This document shows, in pieces, positions 1 through 7,627 of a DNA stretch of 18,620 bases (position 1 is its first letter; every line of letters starts with the position of its first letter). Source of the DNA: JAWVZY01 sp033721955. Lineage in GTDB: Bacteria > Patescibacteriota > Minisyncoccia > Spechtbacterales > 2-12-FULL-38-22. The notes beneath the pieces are model-generated. The model ran no database searches. It saw nothing but the letters and a program-made list of their open reading frames with translations, and was not told where the DNA came from. The position numbers and the translations under genes were made by a program. The stretch lies in the NCBI GenBank assembly GCA_033721955.1, contig JAWVZY010000014.1:1-18620 (forward strand), in the 5' to 3' direction.

Positions 1-1
1 A

Positions 2-30
2 TTGACAAAGAGTATAATTTAACTTATACT
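2..30 (+). promoter_or_regulatory. Sigma70-type promoter for the small zinc-ribbon ORF
   Basis: A consensus -35 TTGACA (2-7) and a near-consensus -10 TATACT (25-30) are separated by exactly 17 bases, which predicts a start near 37 and a leader of about 30 nt before the GTG at 69. The spacer and -10 lie inside the inverted repeat at 7-34, so the same bases could also serve as an operator or as the terminator of a gene outside the window. Confidence 0.65.
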
Positions 31-34
31 CTTT
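7..34. repeat. Perfect 11-bp inverted repeat over the promoter spacer and -10
   Basis: AAAGAGTATAA (7-17) and TTATACTCTTT (24-34) are perfect reverse complements around a 6-nt loop (18-23), followed by TT. It could be the terminator of an upstream gene, since the stem ends in a T run, or a dimeric repressor operator overlapping the -10. The sequence alone does not decide between these. Confidence 0.7.
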
Positions 35-68
35 TTAGTTATTTAAGCTATCTTAAAAGGAGTACGAA

Positions 69-341
69 GTGAAGAAAAAACACCTTAGCTGCAAACTTGG
101 ATTCCATAATTGGCATTATGATTCCAGATTGTGGATTGCGGTAAAAGAATGTACAAAATGTAACAAAATAGGAACGAAAAATCCAAAAGTGCTTGAGGAT
201 CTCAAGCGAGAAAAAGAATTGTGGAAACTTGCAAAAGAAAAAGGAATGTCTCCCAGAGAAGCTAAAGAATTCGTGTTCAATGAGCTGGGAAAGTCACAAT
301 GGCCTACGAGTATAGCCGCAGCACATACTCCTGAAAATTAA
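69..341 (+). CDS. Small zinc-ribbon-like protein of unknown function
   Basis: This is a 90-residue basic protein starting at GTG, with a good SD (AAAAGGAG, 55-62) six bases upstream. The N-terminus holds C8, H13, C28 and C31: a C-x2-G-x-H-x-W segment followed by C-x2-C. That pattern is typical of short zinc-ribbon proteins of phage or accessory origin (DUF1660-like). The rest is a Lys/Glu-rich helical segment (about 40-75) and a polar tail. It has its own promoter and terminator and is not part of the infC operon. No enzymatic motif is visible. A nucleic-acid-binding or protein-binding role is only inferred from the metal-ligand pattern. The full C/H set supports a real gene, and the SD supports the GTG start. 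Confidence 0.65.
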   Translation: MKKKHLSCKLGFHNWHYDSRLWIAVKECTKCNKIGTKNPKVLEDLKREKELWKLAKEKGMSPREAKEFVFNELGKSQWPTSIAAAHTPEN

Positions 342-355
342 TGCTTAAAATATAA

Positions 356-384
356 AGTCGTCCTAAGGGCGGCTCTTTATTTAT
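356..384 (+). terminator. Rho-independent terminator after the small ORF
   Basis: An 8-bp stem AGTCGTCC (356-363) / GGGCGGCT (367-374), including two G-U pairs, closes a TAA loop and is followed by a T-rich stretch (CTTTATTTATT). It separates the small ORF from infC. Confidence 0.7.
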
Positions 385-395
385 TAAATATTCTA

Positions 396-404
396 TGTTA
401 TATT
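396..404 (+). promoter_or_regulatory. Extended -10 promoter for infC-rpmI-rplT
   Basis: TGT followed by TATATT (399-404) forms an extended -10 (TGn-TATATT). The hexamer 17 bases upstream (TTTATT, 376-381) is a poor -35 and overlaps the terminator tail. The predicted start near 411 leaves only about ten leader bases before the ATG at 421, and there is no SD, so the mRNA would be nearly leaderless. No L20/L35-binding leader RNA fits in this short gap. Confidence 0.45.
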
Positions 405-420
405 AGTGTTATAACTATAT

Positions 421-966
421 ATGGGAAGACAAAGAAGAGGCAAAAGAAAGGCCTACCAAAACAAACCAAGACGCAATTTACAAATACGCGCACAAGAGGT
501 GCGTGTTATTGATAACGACGGCGAAAACCTGGGTGTTATGAGCCGGGATGAAGCGATAAAAAAAGCAAAGGAGCAAGGATTAGATCTTATAGAAATCTCG
601 GCTAAGGCAAAGCCACCTGTGACGCGCATAATGGAGTACGGCAAATACATGTACCAACAGGAAAAAAAGGAGAAGGAAGCAAAAAAAAGCAGCCAACAGC
701 CGGGAAATATAATGAAGGGGGTGCGTTTTGGGATGCAAACATCAGACCATGATATTGAAATTAGAACAAAAAGGGTGGACAAATGGCTCAAAAAAGGTTA
801 TAAAGTTAGGGTGCAACTCACAATGAAAGGCCGTGAAAAGGCATACAGAGACAGGGGCGAGGAACAAATACAGGAATTTTTGGATAAGTTAACAGAAGAG
901 TATGAAATGGACGAAAGACCAAAGAGACACCCGAGGGGCATGCAATTTACAATAAGACCAAAATAA
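421..966 (+). CDS. infC: Translation initiation factor IF-3
   Basis: IF-3 binds the 30S subunit, prevents premature joining of the 50S subunit and monitors start-codon and initiator-tRNA selection. The 181-residue product has the normal family length and both domains. The N-terminal domain (about 20-85) has IRAQEVRVID, the DLIEIS segment and PPVTRIMEYGKYMY. A charged linker (about 85-100) leads to the C-terminal domain (about 100-180) with MKGVRFGMQTSDHD and VRVQLTMKGREKAY. The first 17 residues form a very basic extension. The start is a plain ATG with no SD, unlike the rare AUU start of the enterobacterial gene. It is the first gene of the conserved infC-rpmI-rplT order, which makes the assignment secure. 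Confidence 0.97.
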   Translation: MGRQRRGKRKAYQNKPRRNLQIRAQEVRVIDNDGENLGVMSRDEAIKKAKEQGLDLIEISAKAKPPVTRIMEYGKYMYQQEKKEKEAKKSSQQPGNIMKGVRFGMQTSDHDIEIRTKRVDKWLKKGYKVRVQLTMKGREKAYRDRGEEQIQEFLDKLTEEYEMDERPKRHPRGMQFTIRPK

Positions 967-968
967 TT

Positions 969-1175
969 ATGGGTAAGAAAAATAAACTAAAAACTAAAAA
1001 GGCCGCAGCCAAACGCTTTAAGGTGACAGCAAACGGCAAAATAATGCGCCGTGTTTCGGGGCAGAGCCACTTTAACTCTAAAATGAGCGGCAAAAAGCGT
1101 AGAAATAAAAGGAAATGGGTTGAAGTTTCGAAGTCAGAGCTTAAAGCAATTAAGCGGCTTTTACCTTATAAATAA
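969..1175 (+). CDS. rpmI: 50S ribosomal protein L35
   Basis: A 68-residue, strongly basic protein with the L35 signature: KLKTKKAAAKRFKVTANGK near the N-terminus, the RRVSGQSHFNSKMSGKKRRN core and a basic C-terminus ending in RLLPYK. It is a late-assembly component of the large subunit. The ATG lies two bases after the infC stop with no SD visible, so translation probably relies on coupling to infC. Length and gene order match the family. Confidence 0.95.
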   Translation: MGKKNKLKTKKAAAKRFKVTANGKIMRRVSGQSHFNSKMSGKKRRNKRKWVEVSKSELKAIKRLLPYK

Positions 1176-1180
1176 TATTT

Positions 1181-1525
1181 ATGGCTAGAGTTAAAAGAGG
1201 AACACAACGCACAAAAAAAAGAAAAAAGGTCTTAAAAGAGACCAAGGGTTATAAATGGAGAAGAAAGAATACCTATAAGCTGGCAAAAGATGCCAATAGG
1301 CATGCTATGGCCAATGCATATGTGGGCAGAAAACAGAAAAAAAGGAATATGCGCCAATTATGGCAGATAAAAATAAATGCTGCCGCCCGCCAAAACGGTA
1401 CAACATACAGTAAATTCATTCACGCGCTAAAACAAAATAAAGTTGAGCTGGATAGAAAAGTATTGGCTGAACTTGCCGAGCATGAACCTGAAACATTTGA
1501 AAAAGTGGTTGAAAGCGTTAAATAA
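1181..1525 (+). CDS. rplT: 50S ribosomal protein L20
   Basis: A 114-residue basic protein that binds 23S rRNA early and is needed for 50S assembly. In many bacteria it also represses its own operon. Family motifs are clear: MARVKRGTQRTKKRKKVLKETKGYKWRR at the N-terminal extension, NAYVGRKQKKRNMRQLWQIKINAAAR in the middle, and YSKFIHALKQNKVELDRKVLAELA in the globular domain. It follows rpmI after five bases, again without an SD. The rplT stop is followed within about 20 bases by the operon terminator. No L20-type autoregulatory leader was seen upstream of infC. Confidence 0.96.
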   Translation: MARVKRGTQRTKKRKKVLKETKGYKWRRKNTYKLAKDANRHAMANAYVGRKQKKRNMRQLWQIKINAAARQNGTTYSKFIHALKQNKVELDRKVLAELAEHEPETFEKVVESVK

Positions 1526-1546
1526 TATAAAAAGAAAAGCAAAAAG

Positions 1547-1579
1547 AAAAACCCCTCTCTAACCGAGTGGGGGTTTTTT
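1547..1579. terminator. Terminator between converging rplT and Bat operons
   Basis: A-run 1547-1551 pairs with T-run 1574-1578, CCCC (1552-1555) pairs with GGGG (1570-1573), and CTC/GAG closes the loop TAACC with one bulged T. T1574-1579 is the tail for rplT. The A run gives a U tract for the opposite strand, so it can stop both operons. The last Bat-operon gene ends inside this hairpin (stop at 1578-1580). Confidence 0.85.
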
Positions 1580-2621
1580 AATAAAGTTCTTTGCGTCGCC
1601 ATAAAAGTATGGCAAACGATAATGTAAGCGGTATAAGGAATATCCAGCTGTAATCTTGTCTGCTGAGCACTTCACCTTTTTCAAATGAAGTTTTGCCAAG
1701 CGAATCTGATTCCAGCAAATACTCTATAAGCGCCTCACTTTCACTTTGGTGGAAATATCTTTCTCCTGTTAATCCGGCAATTTTCTTTAGATTGGCCTCC
1801 TCAAGATAAAATACCCTGGGAACACCATTAGCCATTGCATACCCCAGCAGTTCTCCTCTGATGTTGTAGCGATGAATACGCTGTCCTTCCAGAGAACCTA
1901 TCCCTACTGGCACAATACTCAAGCCCTTGTTTGTAACTTGCCGTATTGCCTCTTCAAGCAACGGACCTTGGTTTTCACCTATATTTCCATCACTAAGGAG
2001 AATTATCTTAGTTATGCCCTCGTACTCTTCATGTTGTAGCCAGTTTGAAATGCGCCTTAAAGCATTGGGCAGATCAGAGCCCCTCTCGGGAACCGGACCG
2101 CTATATTCAGTATAGAAACTCGTATATAGCGTATCGTACAAATGCTTATAATCATCTGTAAACTCTGAAATGTCCAAAAATGCCCCCGAATAAGCAAATA
2201 TCTGACAACGTGCCGGCGAAAGGCCTTTAATAACCTCCCAGGCCGTATCAGCTGCCACCTCTAAATTTGTCTTATCGTGCACATTATCCCATGCTTCCAT
2301 GCTGTTAGATACATCTATAAGCATGATGCAACTTCTTTTTGGGGGCACGCGAGCAGGCATATATTCAACAATTTCAGGCTGTGCTGCTATAGCGCTGAGA
2401 GAACTTATCATAACAGAAATTATAACAGCAAGTATTACGTATCTTTTAGCAAATTTCTTTCCTCTTTGATGCAATGCTTTGTAAAGATTTCTTTCTTTAC
2501 GCCATGAATTCCAGAATATGAGAATTATGACAGGCACTGCAAGCAATAAATACCATGCTTGTGGGTTTCCAAAAACAATAGAGCTTAGGTCATTAGAAAG
2601 CGAATCAATAACCGCTGTCAT
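1578..2621 (-). CDS. Membrane-anchored vWA-domain protein (BatA/BatB-like), last gene of the operon
   Basis: A 347-residue protein with N-terminal membrane segments (about 23-38 and 61-79), a von Willebrand A domain (about 97-300) and a C-terminal TM helix (about 325-343), the standard BatA/BatB layout. The MIDAS metal site can be read: D103-V-S105-N-S107-M, then G-S182-D where most relatives have Thr, and LLSDG with D211. The stretch ANLKKIAGLTGERYF near 280-292 is typical of the C-terminal half of Bat vWA domains. The family is thought to form membrane complexes handled by MoxR ATPases and linked to envelope stress tolerance. The molecular role is not established. The ATG overlaps the end of the preceding gene by 17 bases, with a weak SD-like GAGGGC upstream. 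Reading the family is safe; BatA versus BatB is not. Confidence 0.88.
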   Translation of the reverse strand: MTAVIDSLSNDLSSIVFGNPQAWYLLLAVPVIILIFWNSWRKERNLYKALHQRGKKFAKRYVILAVIISVMISSLSAIAAQPEIVEYMPARVPPKRSCIMLIDVSNSMEAWDNVHDKTNLEVAADTAWEVIKGLSPARCQIFAYSGAFLDISEFTDDYKHLYDTLYTSFYTEYSGPVPERGSDLPNALRRISNWLQHEEYEGITKIILLSDGNIGENQGPLLEEAIRQVTNKGLSIVPVGIGSLEGQRIHRYNIRGELLGYAMANGVPRVFYLEEANLKKIAGLTGERYFHQSESEALIEYLLESDSLGKTSFEKGEVLSRQDYSWIFLIPLTLSFAILLWRRKELY

Positions 2622-3462
2622 TAGGATCGCCCTCGCTAAATCCGTCTCCGGAAAAATCTAATGCTTCCTGTATTGCGGCCTGTATTTCTTCTTCGCCCTT
2701 GCCTTGTTTTGCCATTTTCTTCTGCATCTCTTCACTAATTTTCATTCTTAGCTTTTCAATGTTTATCTGAATATCTTTAACGTGCGGATTATCCGGGGGA
2801 AGTATTTCCAAAACCTGATAATAAAGCGCCCGTGCTGATAATAGTTTTTCAATATTAACAGTACCTTCTATGAAAGCGAACTTCATTTCTACCTCAGCTC
2901 TCTTCCATCTGGAATAGGCGTCAACAATAGAATCGTGAGGTTCAATACCTTCAGATTTAGTGCATGCTCTCAGGGCACGCCTTAGATCTTTTTTGTCAGC
3001 TGCTTCATCTGCAGCGGTTTTGCACTTCCCATAGACAAGAAATTCTTGTTCAGAATCTGTAAGTTCTAATTTTTCAATCTCAACAGGTCCAAGCTCAACT
3101 GTGTCCTGCAATGCTTCAGACACCAAGAACAGTCCGCCGGCCAAAATCAAAAAGGTGGCTACCAGTACGCTTCGCTTCCATTGCTTCCCTATCAACGCAA
3201 ATGCATTGATAAGGCCCTTAACTGCCTCTGCAAGCAGAGAGCGTGTGGGCTTTAATACAAGCGACAAAAGCGCTATAAGTGATATCGCTATCAACTCTGT
3301 AGAAAGATTATCCCCTATCAGAGATGAGTCAATGACCAGGATGACAACAAGGCCTGCAAGCAGAACCATGAAAACATCCTTCCAATGCTCACTAGCGAAA
3401 TCCCAAACTCTAAGCGATATATTCTTAACTGCATCCTTCACTTTGAGAATTATATTTTTCAT
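2605..3462 (-). CDS. Three-TM protein with C-terminal helical (possibly TPR-like) domain, Bat operon
   Basis: A 285-residue protein with a basic amphipathic N-terminus, TM segments near 29-45, 55-71 and 98-115, and a largely helical soluble domain (about 130-265) with alternating Ala-, Leu- and charged-residue helices. The acidic, glycine-rich tail is GDGFSEGDPND. The helical part could be degenerate TPR units like BatC, which is usually a TPR protein near the two vWA genes. I do not see a convincing full TPR consensus. The SD GGAGGTGA sits in the last codons of the preceding vWA gene, ten bases before the ATG, so translation is likely coupled. Position between two vWA genes implies membership of the same membrane complex. 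No catalytic motif is visible. Confidence 0.75.
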   Translation of the reverse strand: MKNIILKVKDAVKNISLRVWDFASEHWKDVFMVLLAGLVVILVIDSSLIGDNLSTELIAISLIALLSLVLKPTRSLLAEAVKGLINAFALIGKQWKRSVLVATFLILAGGLFLVSEALQDTVELGPVEIEKLELTDSEQEFLVYGKCKTAADEAADKKDLRRALRACTKSEGIEPHDSIVDAYSRWKRAEVEMKFAFIEGTVNIEKLLSARALYYQVLEILPPDNPHVKDIQINIEKLRMKISEEMQKKMAKQGKGEEEIQAAIQEALDFSGDGFSEGDPNDSGY

Positions 3463-3465
3463 CCG

Positions 3466-4539
3466 TTATTCACCTCCTCTCGATCTGTGTGCAAATTGCT
3501 CCAGCAAAACAATACCTAATACAAGAAATACAAGCACCCAAAGCGCCACAGTCGGCATTATGCTTTTGTAGGTGGCTGTATCCTGCTCAACTATAGTTCT
3601 GCTCTTTTCTAATTTCAATACTTCTTGATAAGCAGCGTCCATTGCCTCTTCAGGTACGACAGTGAAAAAGTTCACAAGCTCGTTGTCAGCAAATGCCTCA
3701 ATGTCCGGCTGAAGATCTTCTTCAGAGACGTGAGTTAATACATAGACACGCACCCCTCTTTCGCTTAACTGCGTCAGTGTCTGTGTCAGCAAAAGGCCGT
3801 TATATTTGAGGTCTGTAATTAGAATAATAGCTGTACTTTCAAGCTTCTCTTCAAGACCTAACTCATTTATCATATTTTCAGTGTATAAAAGTGCTTCTCT
3901 AATGCGAGTACCCTCTGAAAAGCGCCATAGATCAGATAAATTCTCTCCGGATTCTGATTTTTCAACAAGAGTGTGTCTGGCAACAGAGCGAGCAAGCTCA
4001 TTTGTGCTGCTTGTCGGCTGCCTATATGGCACTCTTTTTGAGCTGAAAAAATACCATGCTACACGAAAATCACTTGGGACATTTTTTATAAAGCGCGAGG
4101 TCGCATCTTTATGTATTTCAAATGCCTGTTTATCTTCAAGCTCCGGCGGACACCCTTCAACAGAAGGACATGCTGAGTATTTGCCGATAGTGCTGGTAGA
4201 AATATCCTCTACAAGAAATAGATATCTTATATCTTGATCTGATGTATCCTGAGATGAAGCCGGGACTTCAATTTGGGGTTGTAGCCACATTAACGCTATT
4301 GAAAGCGTGAGTAATGTAACAAACAAAACCCGCGCATATTTGCTAAAACGTTCACGACTAACGCCAAATTTACCAATACTGCTGACTTCCGTTAACTTTA
4401 CTGCTCCTTTATTTCCTTTGCGACGACCTCTCCATATGCCCGCTAGTGTGACAAGTAAGAGAAACACGGCCACTGCAATAAAAAATGAAAAAGAGGAGGC
4501 AAATTGAATTGATCTTATTGATTGTGACCAGAGTTCCAT
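3466..4539 (-). CDS. Membrane-anchored vWA-domain protein (BatA-like) with complete MIDAS residues
   Basis: This 357-residue protein has an N-terminal TM helix (about 16-35), a second TM (about 71-86) ending in the WLQPQIE segment typical of Bat proteins, a vWA domain (about 104-320) and a C-terminal TM (about 328-347). MIDAS residues are D112-I-S114-T-S116, T211 in GTRIREAL and D243 in ITDLKYNG, so a divalent-cation site is likely functional. An insertion after the first MIDAS strand carries two cysteines (C124, C130), perhaps a disulfide outside the membrane. The ATG follows the TAA of the upstream gene directly, with a strong SD (GGAGGGGAGGT) covering the end of that gene. The core matches the Bat vWA family. 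A partner role with the MoxR ATPase is inferred from the operon. Confidence 0.85.
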   Translation of the reverse strand: MELWSQSIRSIQFASSFSFFIAVAVFLLLVTLAGIWRGRRKGNKGAVKLTEVSSIGKFGVSRERFSKYARVLFVTLLTLSIALMWLQPQIEVPASSQDTSDQDIRYLFLVEDISTSTIGKYSACPSVEGCPPELEDKQAFEIHKDATSRFIKNVPSDFRVAWYFFSSKRVPYRQPTSSTNELARSVARHTLVEKSESGENLSDLWRFSEGTRIREALLYTENMINELGLEEKLESTAIILITDLKYNGLLLTQTLTQLSERGVRVYVLTHVSEEDLQPDIEAFADNELVNFFTVVPEEAMDAAYQEVLKLEKSRTIVEQDTATYKSIMPTVALWVLVFLVLGIVLLEQFAHRSRGGE

Positions 4540-5595
4540 TTACCTCCCCTCCTTTGCTCGGCGTAAAAAGCCGATAACTTTTTTGTACTTATTTTGGTGC
4601 TTATTGATTTCGGCACCAAAAACTTCTTTCATTGCTGTGATTGTGCGCCTTACATCTTGAAAATCTGCGCCTGAAGGGCGAGATTTTGCATCCAAGGCCT
4701 CATGAAGAGTCTGCCAATCCATAGATTCGTTTTCCCAAAAGTCCTTGGGGTGAATATGAAAGAAATGCTCAGCCAGCTTATAAGACAGGCTCTGCAGAGT
4801 TTGCATATATTCGCCGGCATCCTCTGCCTCACGAACATCAACATCGGCCACATAGCGCTCATAAAGCTCTATAAGGCGGTGGGTCTCGGCATTATTGTCT
4901 TTAACTTTTTGAGAACTTCTTTCTCTGAACCAGCGAGCCATAAGCGCAATCGGTGCCAGAACCATTAATCCCGCTGCTATCTTTAGAATGAGGGCAAACA
5001 ATGGAGTATTACCTTCAAAGGTATCGTTCAATAACTTGAACTGACAGCTACTTGGATAATACCCGCAATAAGTGCCTACATGAAAAGTGTGTGGCGGAGT
5101 TATATCGTGTAGAACTGAGCGCCCTGTATTAACTGAAACATATTCTATTTCCATACCTTCCAGTTTATAAGTATTACCGGGATCGGCTCTAAGAAAATAA
5201 ACATCCACAATATAGCGCATTTCAGATATCTCATTGTTGAGCTTCTTATGCTCTATGCGTGGATCAGAATCTTCAATTTGCTCAAGTGGCCCAAAGGTAA
5301 GGTTTTTGAAGGACTCTTCCTGTATTTCAATTCTCTTATGCTTGTACTGAAAGATAAATTCCATAGTGAACTTATCTTTGAGAAAATAGGAAGTGTCATC
5401 TTCGCTACCATCCTCTGAGCCAATATTCCAATCCAATGCGATAATCTTATGGTCTTCCAAAAATATTTTATCCTGCGCCTCCGTGCTCGTGCTTACCCTG
5501 TAATCAGGGAGTATGAAAACGGAGAGTGCAAGAATAATTCCTGTCAGTACCGAAAAAACGGCTATTCGTTTTCCGTTAAACAATTTAGCTATCAT
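4540..5595 (-). CDS. Two-TM protein with external domain and cytoplasmic tail (BatD/DUF4381-like position)
   Basis: A 351-residue protein: N-terminal TM (about 11-30), a non-cytoplasmic domain (about 31-199) rich in beta-type sequence with a probable disulfide (C177 and C184), a second TM (about 200-220), then a basic stop-transfer sequence and a 130-residue helical cytoplasmic domain. In Bat/MoxR operons this position is usually held by a DUF4381- or BatD-like membrane protein. The topology fits, but I cannot identify the family from motifs, so homology is only suggested. The SD AAAGGAGG lies eight bases before the ATG, and the gap to the DUF58 gene is 21 bases. It probably carries a signal across the membrane or scaffolds the two vWA proteins. 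This is inferred from topology and context only. Confidence 0.75.
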   Translation of the reverse strand: MIAKLFNGKRIAVFSVLTGIILALSVFILPDYRVSTSTEAQDKIFLEDHKIIALDWNIGSEDGSEDDTSYFLKDKFTMEFIFQYKHKRIEIQEESFKNLTFGPLEQIEDSDPRIEHKKLNNEISEMRYIVDVYFLRADPGNTYKLEGMEIEYVSVNTGRSVLHDITPPHTFHVGTYCGYYPSSCQFKLLNDTFEGNTPLFALILKIAAGLMVLAPIALMARWFRERSSQKVKDNNAETHRLIELYERYVADVDVREAEDAGEYMQTLQSLSYKLAEHFFHIHPKDFWENESMDWQTLHEALDAKSRPSGADFQDVRRTITAMKEVFGAEINKHQNKYKKVIGFLRRAKEGR

Positions 5596-5616
5596 TCTGC
5601 ACCCTCCTTTCTTCTA

Positions 5617-6561
5617 TCAGCGTCTAAGTGCATGAACCGCATTGAACACCTCCTGCATAGCAGAATAAATTCCGCTCATATCAAGATTGTTCAAATGCGC
5701 AAATGGCAATTCTTTTTCTTCAAATAATTTCTCCAGCTGCTCAAAACGGTTTTCATGCGCATTGGCAAGCTCTATGCCGGTTTTCCTGTTTATCAAAACA
5801 GAGCTTATCTCTTCTGATTCAGGATCAACCATCTCAATTGAGCTGCCTACGCGCGGTAAATCCCGCGGAAATGTATGCTCAAGATCATCCTGCACAACTA
5901 CAGGAACAATCCTATAGCGACCATTATACTCATCAGCTGCAGGAATATAATAATCCCTGTCAGAACCCAGAAAGTCAGAAAAAAAAGCTATATAAGAATC
6001 CTGGGTTAGGATATGCTCCCACCCGCTCAACTTAAATCTCTCTTCTCTTGGCCTGCTGGTTAAGCTTAATGGCTCACGATCCGAACAATATAGGCTTGCA
6101 AGAGCGTCTCTAACTCTGGCGAGCTGCTTATTGCCCAATCCCGGACGCACTTCAATGCGCTCATTCGAGCCCACAAGCATAAGGCCTGTTCTTATATGCT
6201 GATCCAAGGCGGAAAATAACAATGTGGCAATGCCTCGCAAAGCTATTTCCGGCTTTTCTCTTAGCATCATTGAGGGCGATACATCACAAACAACTAACAA
6301 ACGGGCTTCACGGCGCTCGCGTTCACGAGCAACCAGTAAGCTGTCTGATTTCAAGCTTGCGACTATATCTATCTGGCGCGGATCACTATCGGGGCCAAAT
6401 TCTTCAAATTTAGCGAACTCAAGACCTTCACCGATGTATACACTGTTGTATTCACCATAAAGCAAATTTCTTACAAGCCGTACCTTGTATTCAATGCCTG
6501 ATGACTGCGCTATGTTAAATATTTCCTCAAACTTACTGAATCGCATAATACAGCTCTTCAT
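5617..6561 (-). CDS. DUF58-family protein with vWA-like MIDAS motif
   Basis: A 314-residue soluble protein. The DUF58 core is visible at about 44-84: G-E-G-L-E-F, then DSDPRQIDIVASLKSDSLLV and the basic RERERRE segment. The family normally has GDD-R-IDW; here it reads DSDPRQIDI. It is followed by a vWA-like fold with DxSxS (D93, S95, S97) and SMM. DUF58 genes nearly always sit directly after moxR, and the protein is a presumed partner or substrate adaptor of the MoxR ATPase. The reading frame overlaps the end of moxR by 29 bases. A second ATG at 6546, preceded by a GAAGAG sequence, is an equally good start and shortens the protein by five residues. No signal peptide or TM was seen, so it is likely cytoplasmic. 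Confidence 0.88.
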   Translation of the reverse strand: MKSCIMRFSKFEEIFNIAQSSGIEYKVRLVRNLLYGEYNSVYIGEGLEFAKFEEFGPDSDPRQIDIVASLKSDSLLVARERERREARLLVVCDVSPSMMLREKPEIALRGIATLLFSALDQHIRTGLMLVGSNERIEVRPGLGNKQLARVRDALASLYCSDREPLSLTSRPREERFKLSGWEHILTQDSYIAFFSDFLGSDRDYYIPAADEYNGRYRIVPVVVQDDLEHTFPRDLPRVGSSIEMVDPESEEISSVLINRKTGIELANAHENRFEQLEKLFEEKELPFAHLNNLDMSGIYSAMQEVFNAVHALRR

Positions 6562-7528
6562 CTAAAAGCTCGGGGAAAACCTTAGAAATTATCTTGCGCA
6601 TAGTTTCGTCAAAAATACTTTCATACTTATCTTTTTCATACTCCTCAAAGACAACGGTGTGCCAATAAGTTGGGTATAGTAATTCAGCTATATCGCGCTC
6701 AGTAACAAATTCCCTTCCGTTTATCGCTGCAAGAGCTTTGGATGCCCTTACAAGATATTTGGGTCCTCTGTTTGAAACGCCTGATTTAAACACGCCATTG
6801 GCAATGTCAGAATATTGCTTCCAGGTGAGCTCAGCTACGCCGGCTGCCTTGTTTACAAGATCATCTTTAATGTCGATCTCTTCATCTATGATCTTTTGAA
6901 TCTCCAAAACATCCTTTGTGCTATATAGCTTCTTTACCGGAGTTTTATTGTCCGACAAAGCGATCTCGACAAGCTCCGCGCGTCTGGCGGGCTCAACCTT
7001 GATCTTCATCATATAGCGAGAGCGCTGTGCCTCCGAAAGAGGGTAAGTGCCCTCTTGCTCAATGGGGTTTTGGGTAGATACAACCAAGAATGGTTCGGGC
7101 AATATCACTGTCCCAAGTTCAGGGGTAGTTAATTGCCTCTCCTCCATCGGCTCAAGAATGGCCGACTGAGTTGTAGCCGGTGTTCTGTTAATCTCATCAG
7201 TCAAAAGATATTCAACATATATCGGTCCGGGCTTAAATTCAAAATCATATTTGCCTTTAAGTTCGACCTCCATCTGAATCTCTTTTGGCTTGGTGTCGGG
7301 TGTCAGCTGAATTCTTCCAAAATCCATATCCAAAACTTCGCCAAATGTAGTGGCGGTAAGTGTTTTCCCGGTTCCCGGAACTGCTTCAACCAATATATGG
7401 CCGTTGGCAAAAATACCTACAACCATGTATTTGGCACCTTTTCTCATGCTATGGCCCTTAACGCGCTTATATGTTTGCTCCATAATGTCGCGATAAACGC
7501 CTTGAATTTCTTTCACATTAAAGCTCAT
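6533..7528 (-). CDS. moxR: MoxR-type AAA+ ATPase
   Basis: A 331-residue MoxR-family AAA+ ATPase, thought to act as a chaperone that matures or remodels vWA-protein complexes. The motifs run in order. Walker A is VPGTGKT (50-56). The pore-region segment GRIQLTPDTKPKEI is at 71-84. Walker B/DEINR is at 111-115, followed by the family sequence QSAILEPMEERQ. Sensor 1 STQNPIEQEGTYPL begins at 151, with SEAQRSRYMMKI carrying the arginine-finger region. The sensor-2/lid segment is SNRGPKYLVRASKALA. The ATG at 7528 has a textbook SD (AAAGGAGGTG). It is the first gene of the six-gene operon; its stop overlaps the DUF58 start. Small departures from the usual family text (EPMEE for EAMEE, QRSRY for QLDRF) are not expected to inactivate it. 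Confidence 0.96.
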   Translation of the reverse strand: MSFNVKEIQGVYRDIMEQTYKRVKGHSMRKGAKYMVVGIFANGHILVEAVPGTGKTLTATTFGEVLDMDFGRIQLTPDTKPKEIQMEVELKGKYDFEFKPGPIYVEYLLTDEINRTPATTQSAILEPMEERQLTTPELGTVILPEPFLVVSTQNPIEQEGTYPLSEAQRSRYMMKIKVEPARRAELVEIALSDNKTPVKKLYSTKDVLEIQKIIDEEIDIKDDLVNKAAGVAELTWKQYSDIANGVFKSGVSNRGPKYLVRASKALAAINGREFVTERDIAELLYPTYWHTVVFEEYEKDKYESIFDETMRKIISKVFPELLDEELYYAIQ

Positions 7529-7529
7529 G

Positions 7530-7592
7530 CTAGTACACCTCCTTTCTTCTATTCATTGGGTTTCTATTCAAAACTGAGGTTTTTATTTTCAA
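7530..7592 (-). CDS. Possible 20-codon leader peptide upstream of moxR
   Basis: A TTG at 7592-7590, four bases after an AGGAGG, opens a frame of 20 codons that ends in TAG one base before the moxR ATG. The predicted peptide is short and basic, and its last codons contain the moxR SD. Ribosomes finishing this frame would sit on the moxR start, so it could couple or gate moxR translation. The spacing to the SD is short and TTG is a weak start, so this may be coincidence; no conservation evidence is available. Confidence 0.25.
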   Translation of the reverse strand: MKIKTSVLNRNPMNRRKEVY

Positions 7593-7620
7593 AGTTCCTC
7601 CTAAACCTCCTAAAGGTTTA
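7593..7620 (-). promoter_or_regulatory. Leader hairpin and tandem SD motifs in the moxR 5' UTR
   Basis: On the minus strand a perfect 7-bp stem TAAACCT/AGGTTTA (7620-7614 and 7608-7602) closes the loop TTAGG and hides part of an AGGAGG motif. The 9-nt unit TTTAGGAGG is tandemly duplicated here (7613-7596). The GAGGTTT in the first unit can alternatively pair with AAACCTC some 20 bases downstream. Mutually exclusive pairings next to a possible leader peptide suggest post-transcriptional control of the Bat operon. This is structural inference only. Confidence 0.4.
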
Positions 7621-7627
7621 ATGATTA

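Noticed and set aside
342..420. L20/IF3-type regulatory leader RNA upstream of infC
   Set aside because: The 79-base gap is filled by a simple terminator and a promoter; no room or structure for the leader was seen.
2605..2607. Recoding of TGA as Gly or Trp
   Set aside because: TGA ends several frames at positions consistent with tight overlaps to the next gene (2605-2607 and 9279-9281), and Trp is encoded by TGG throughout.
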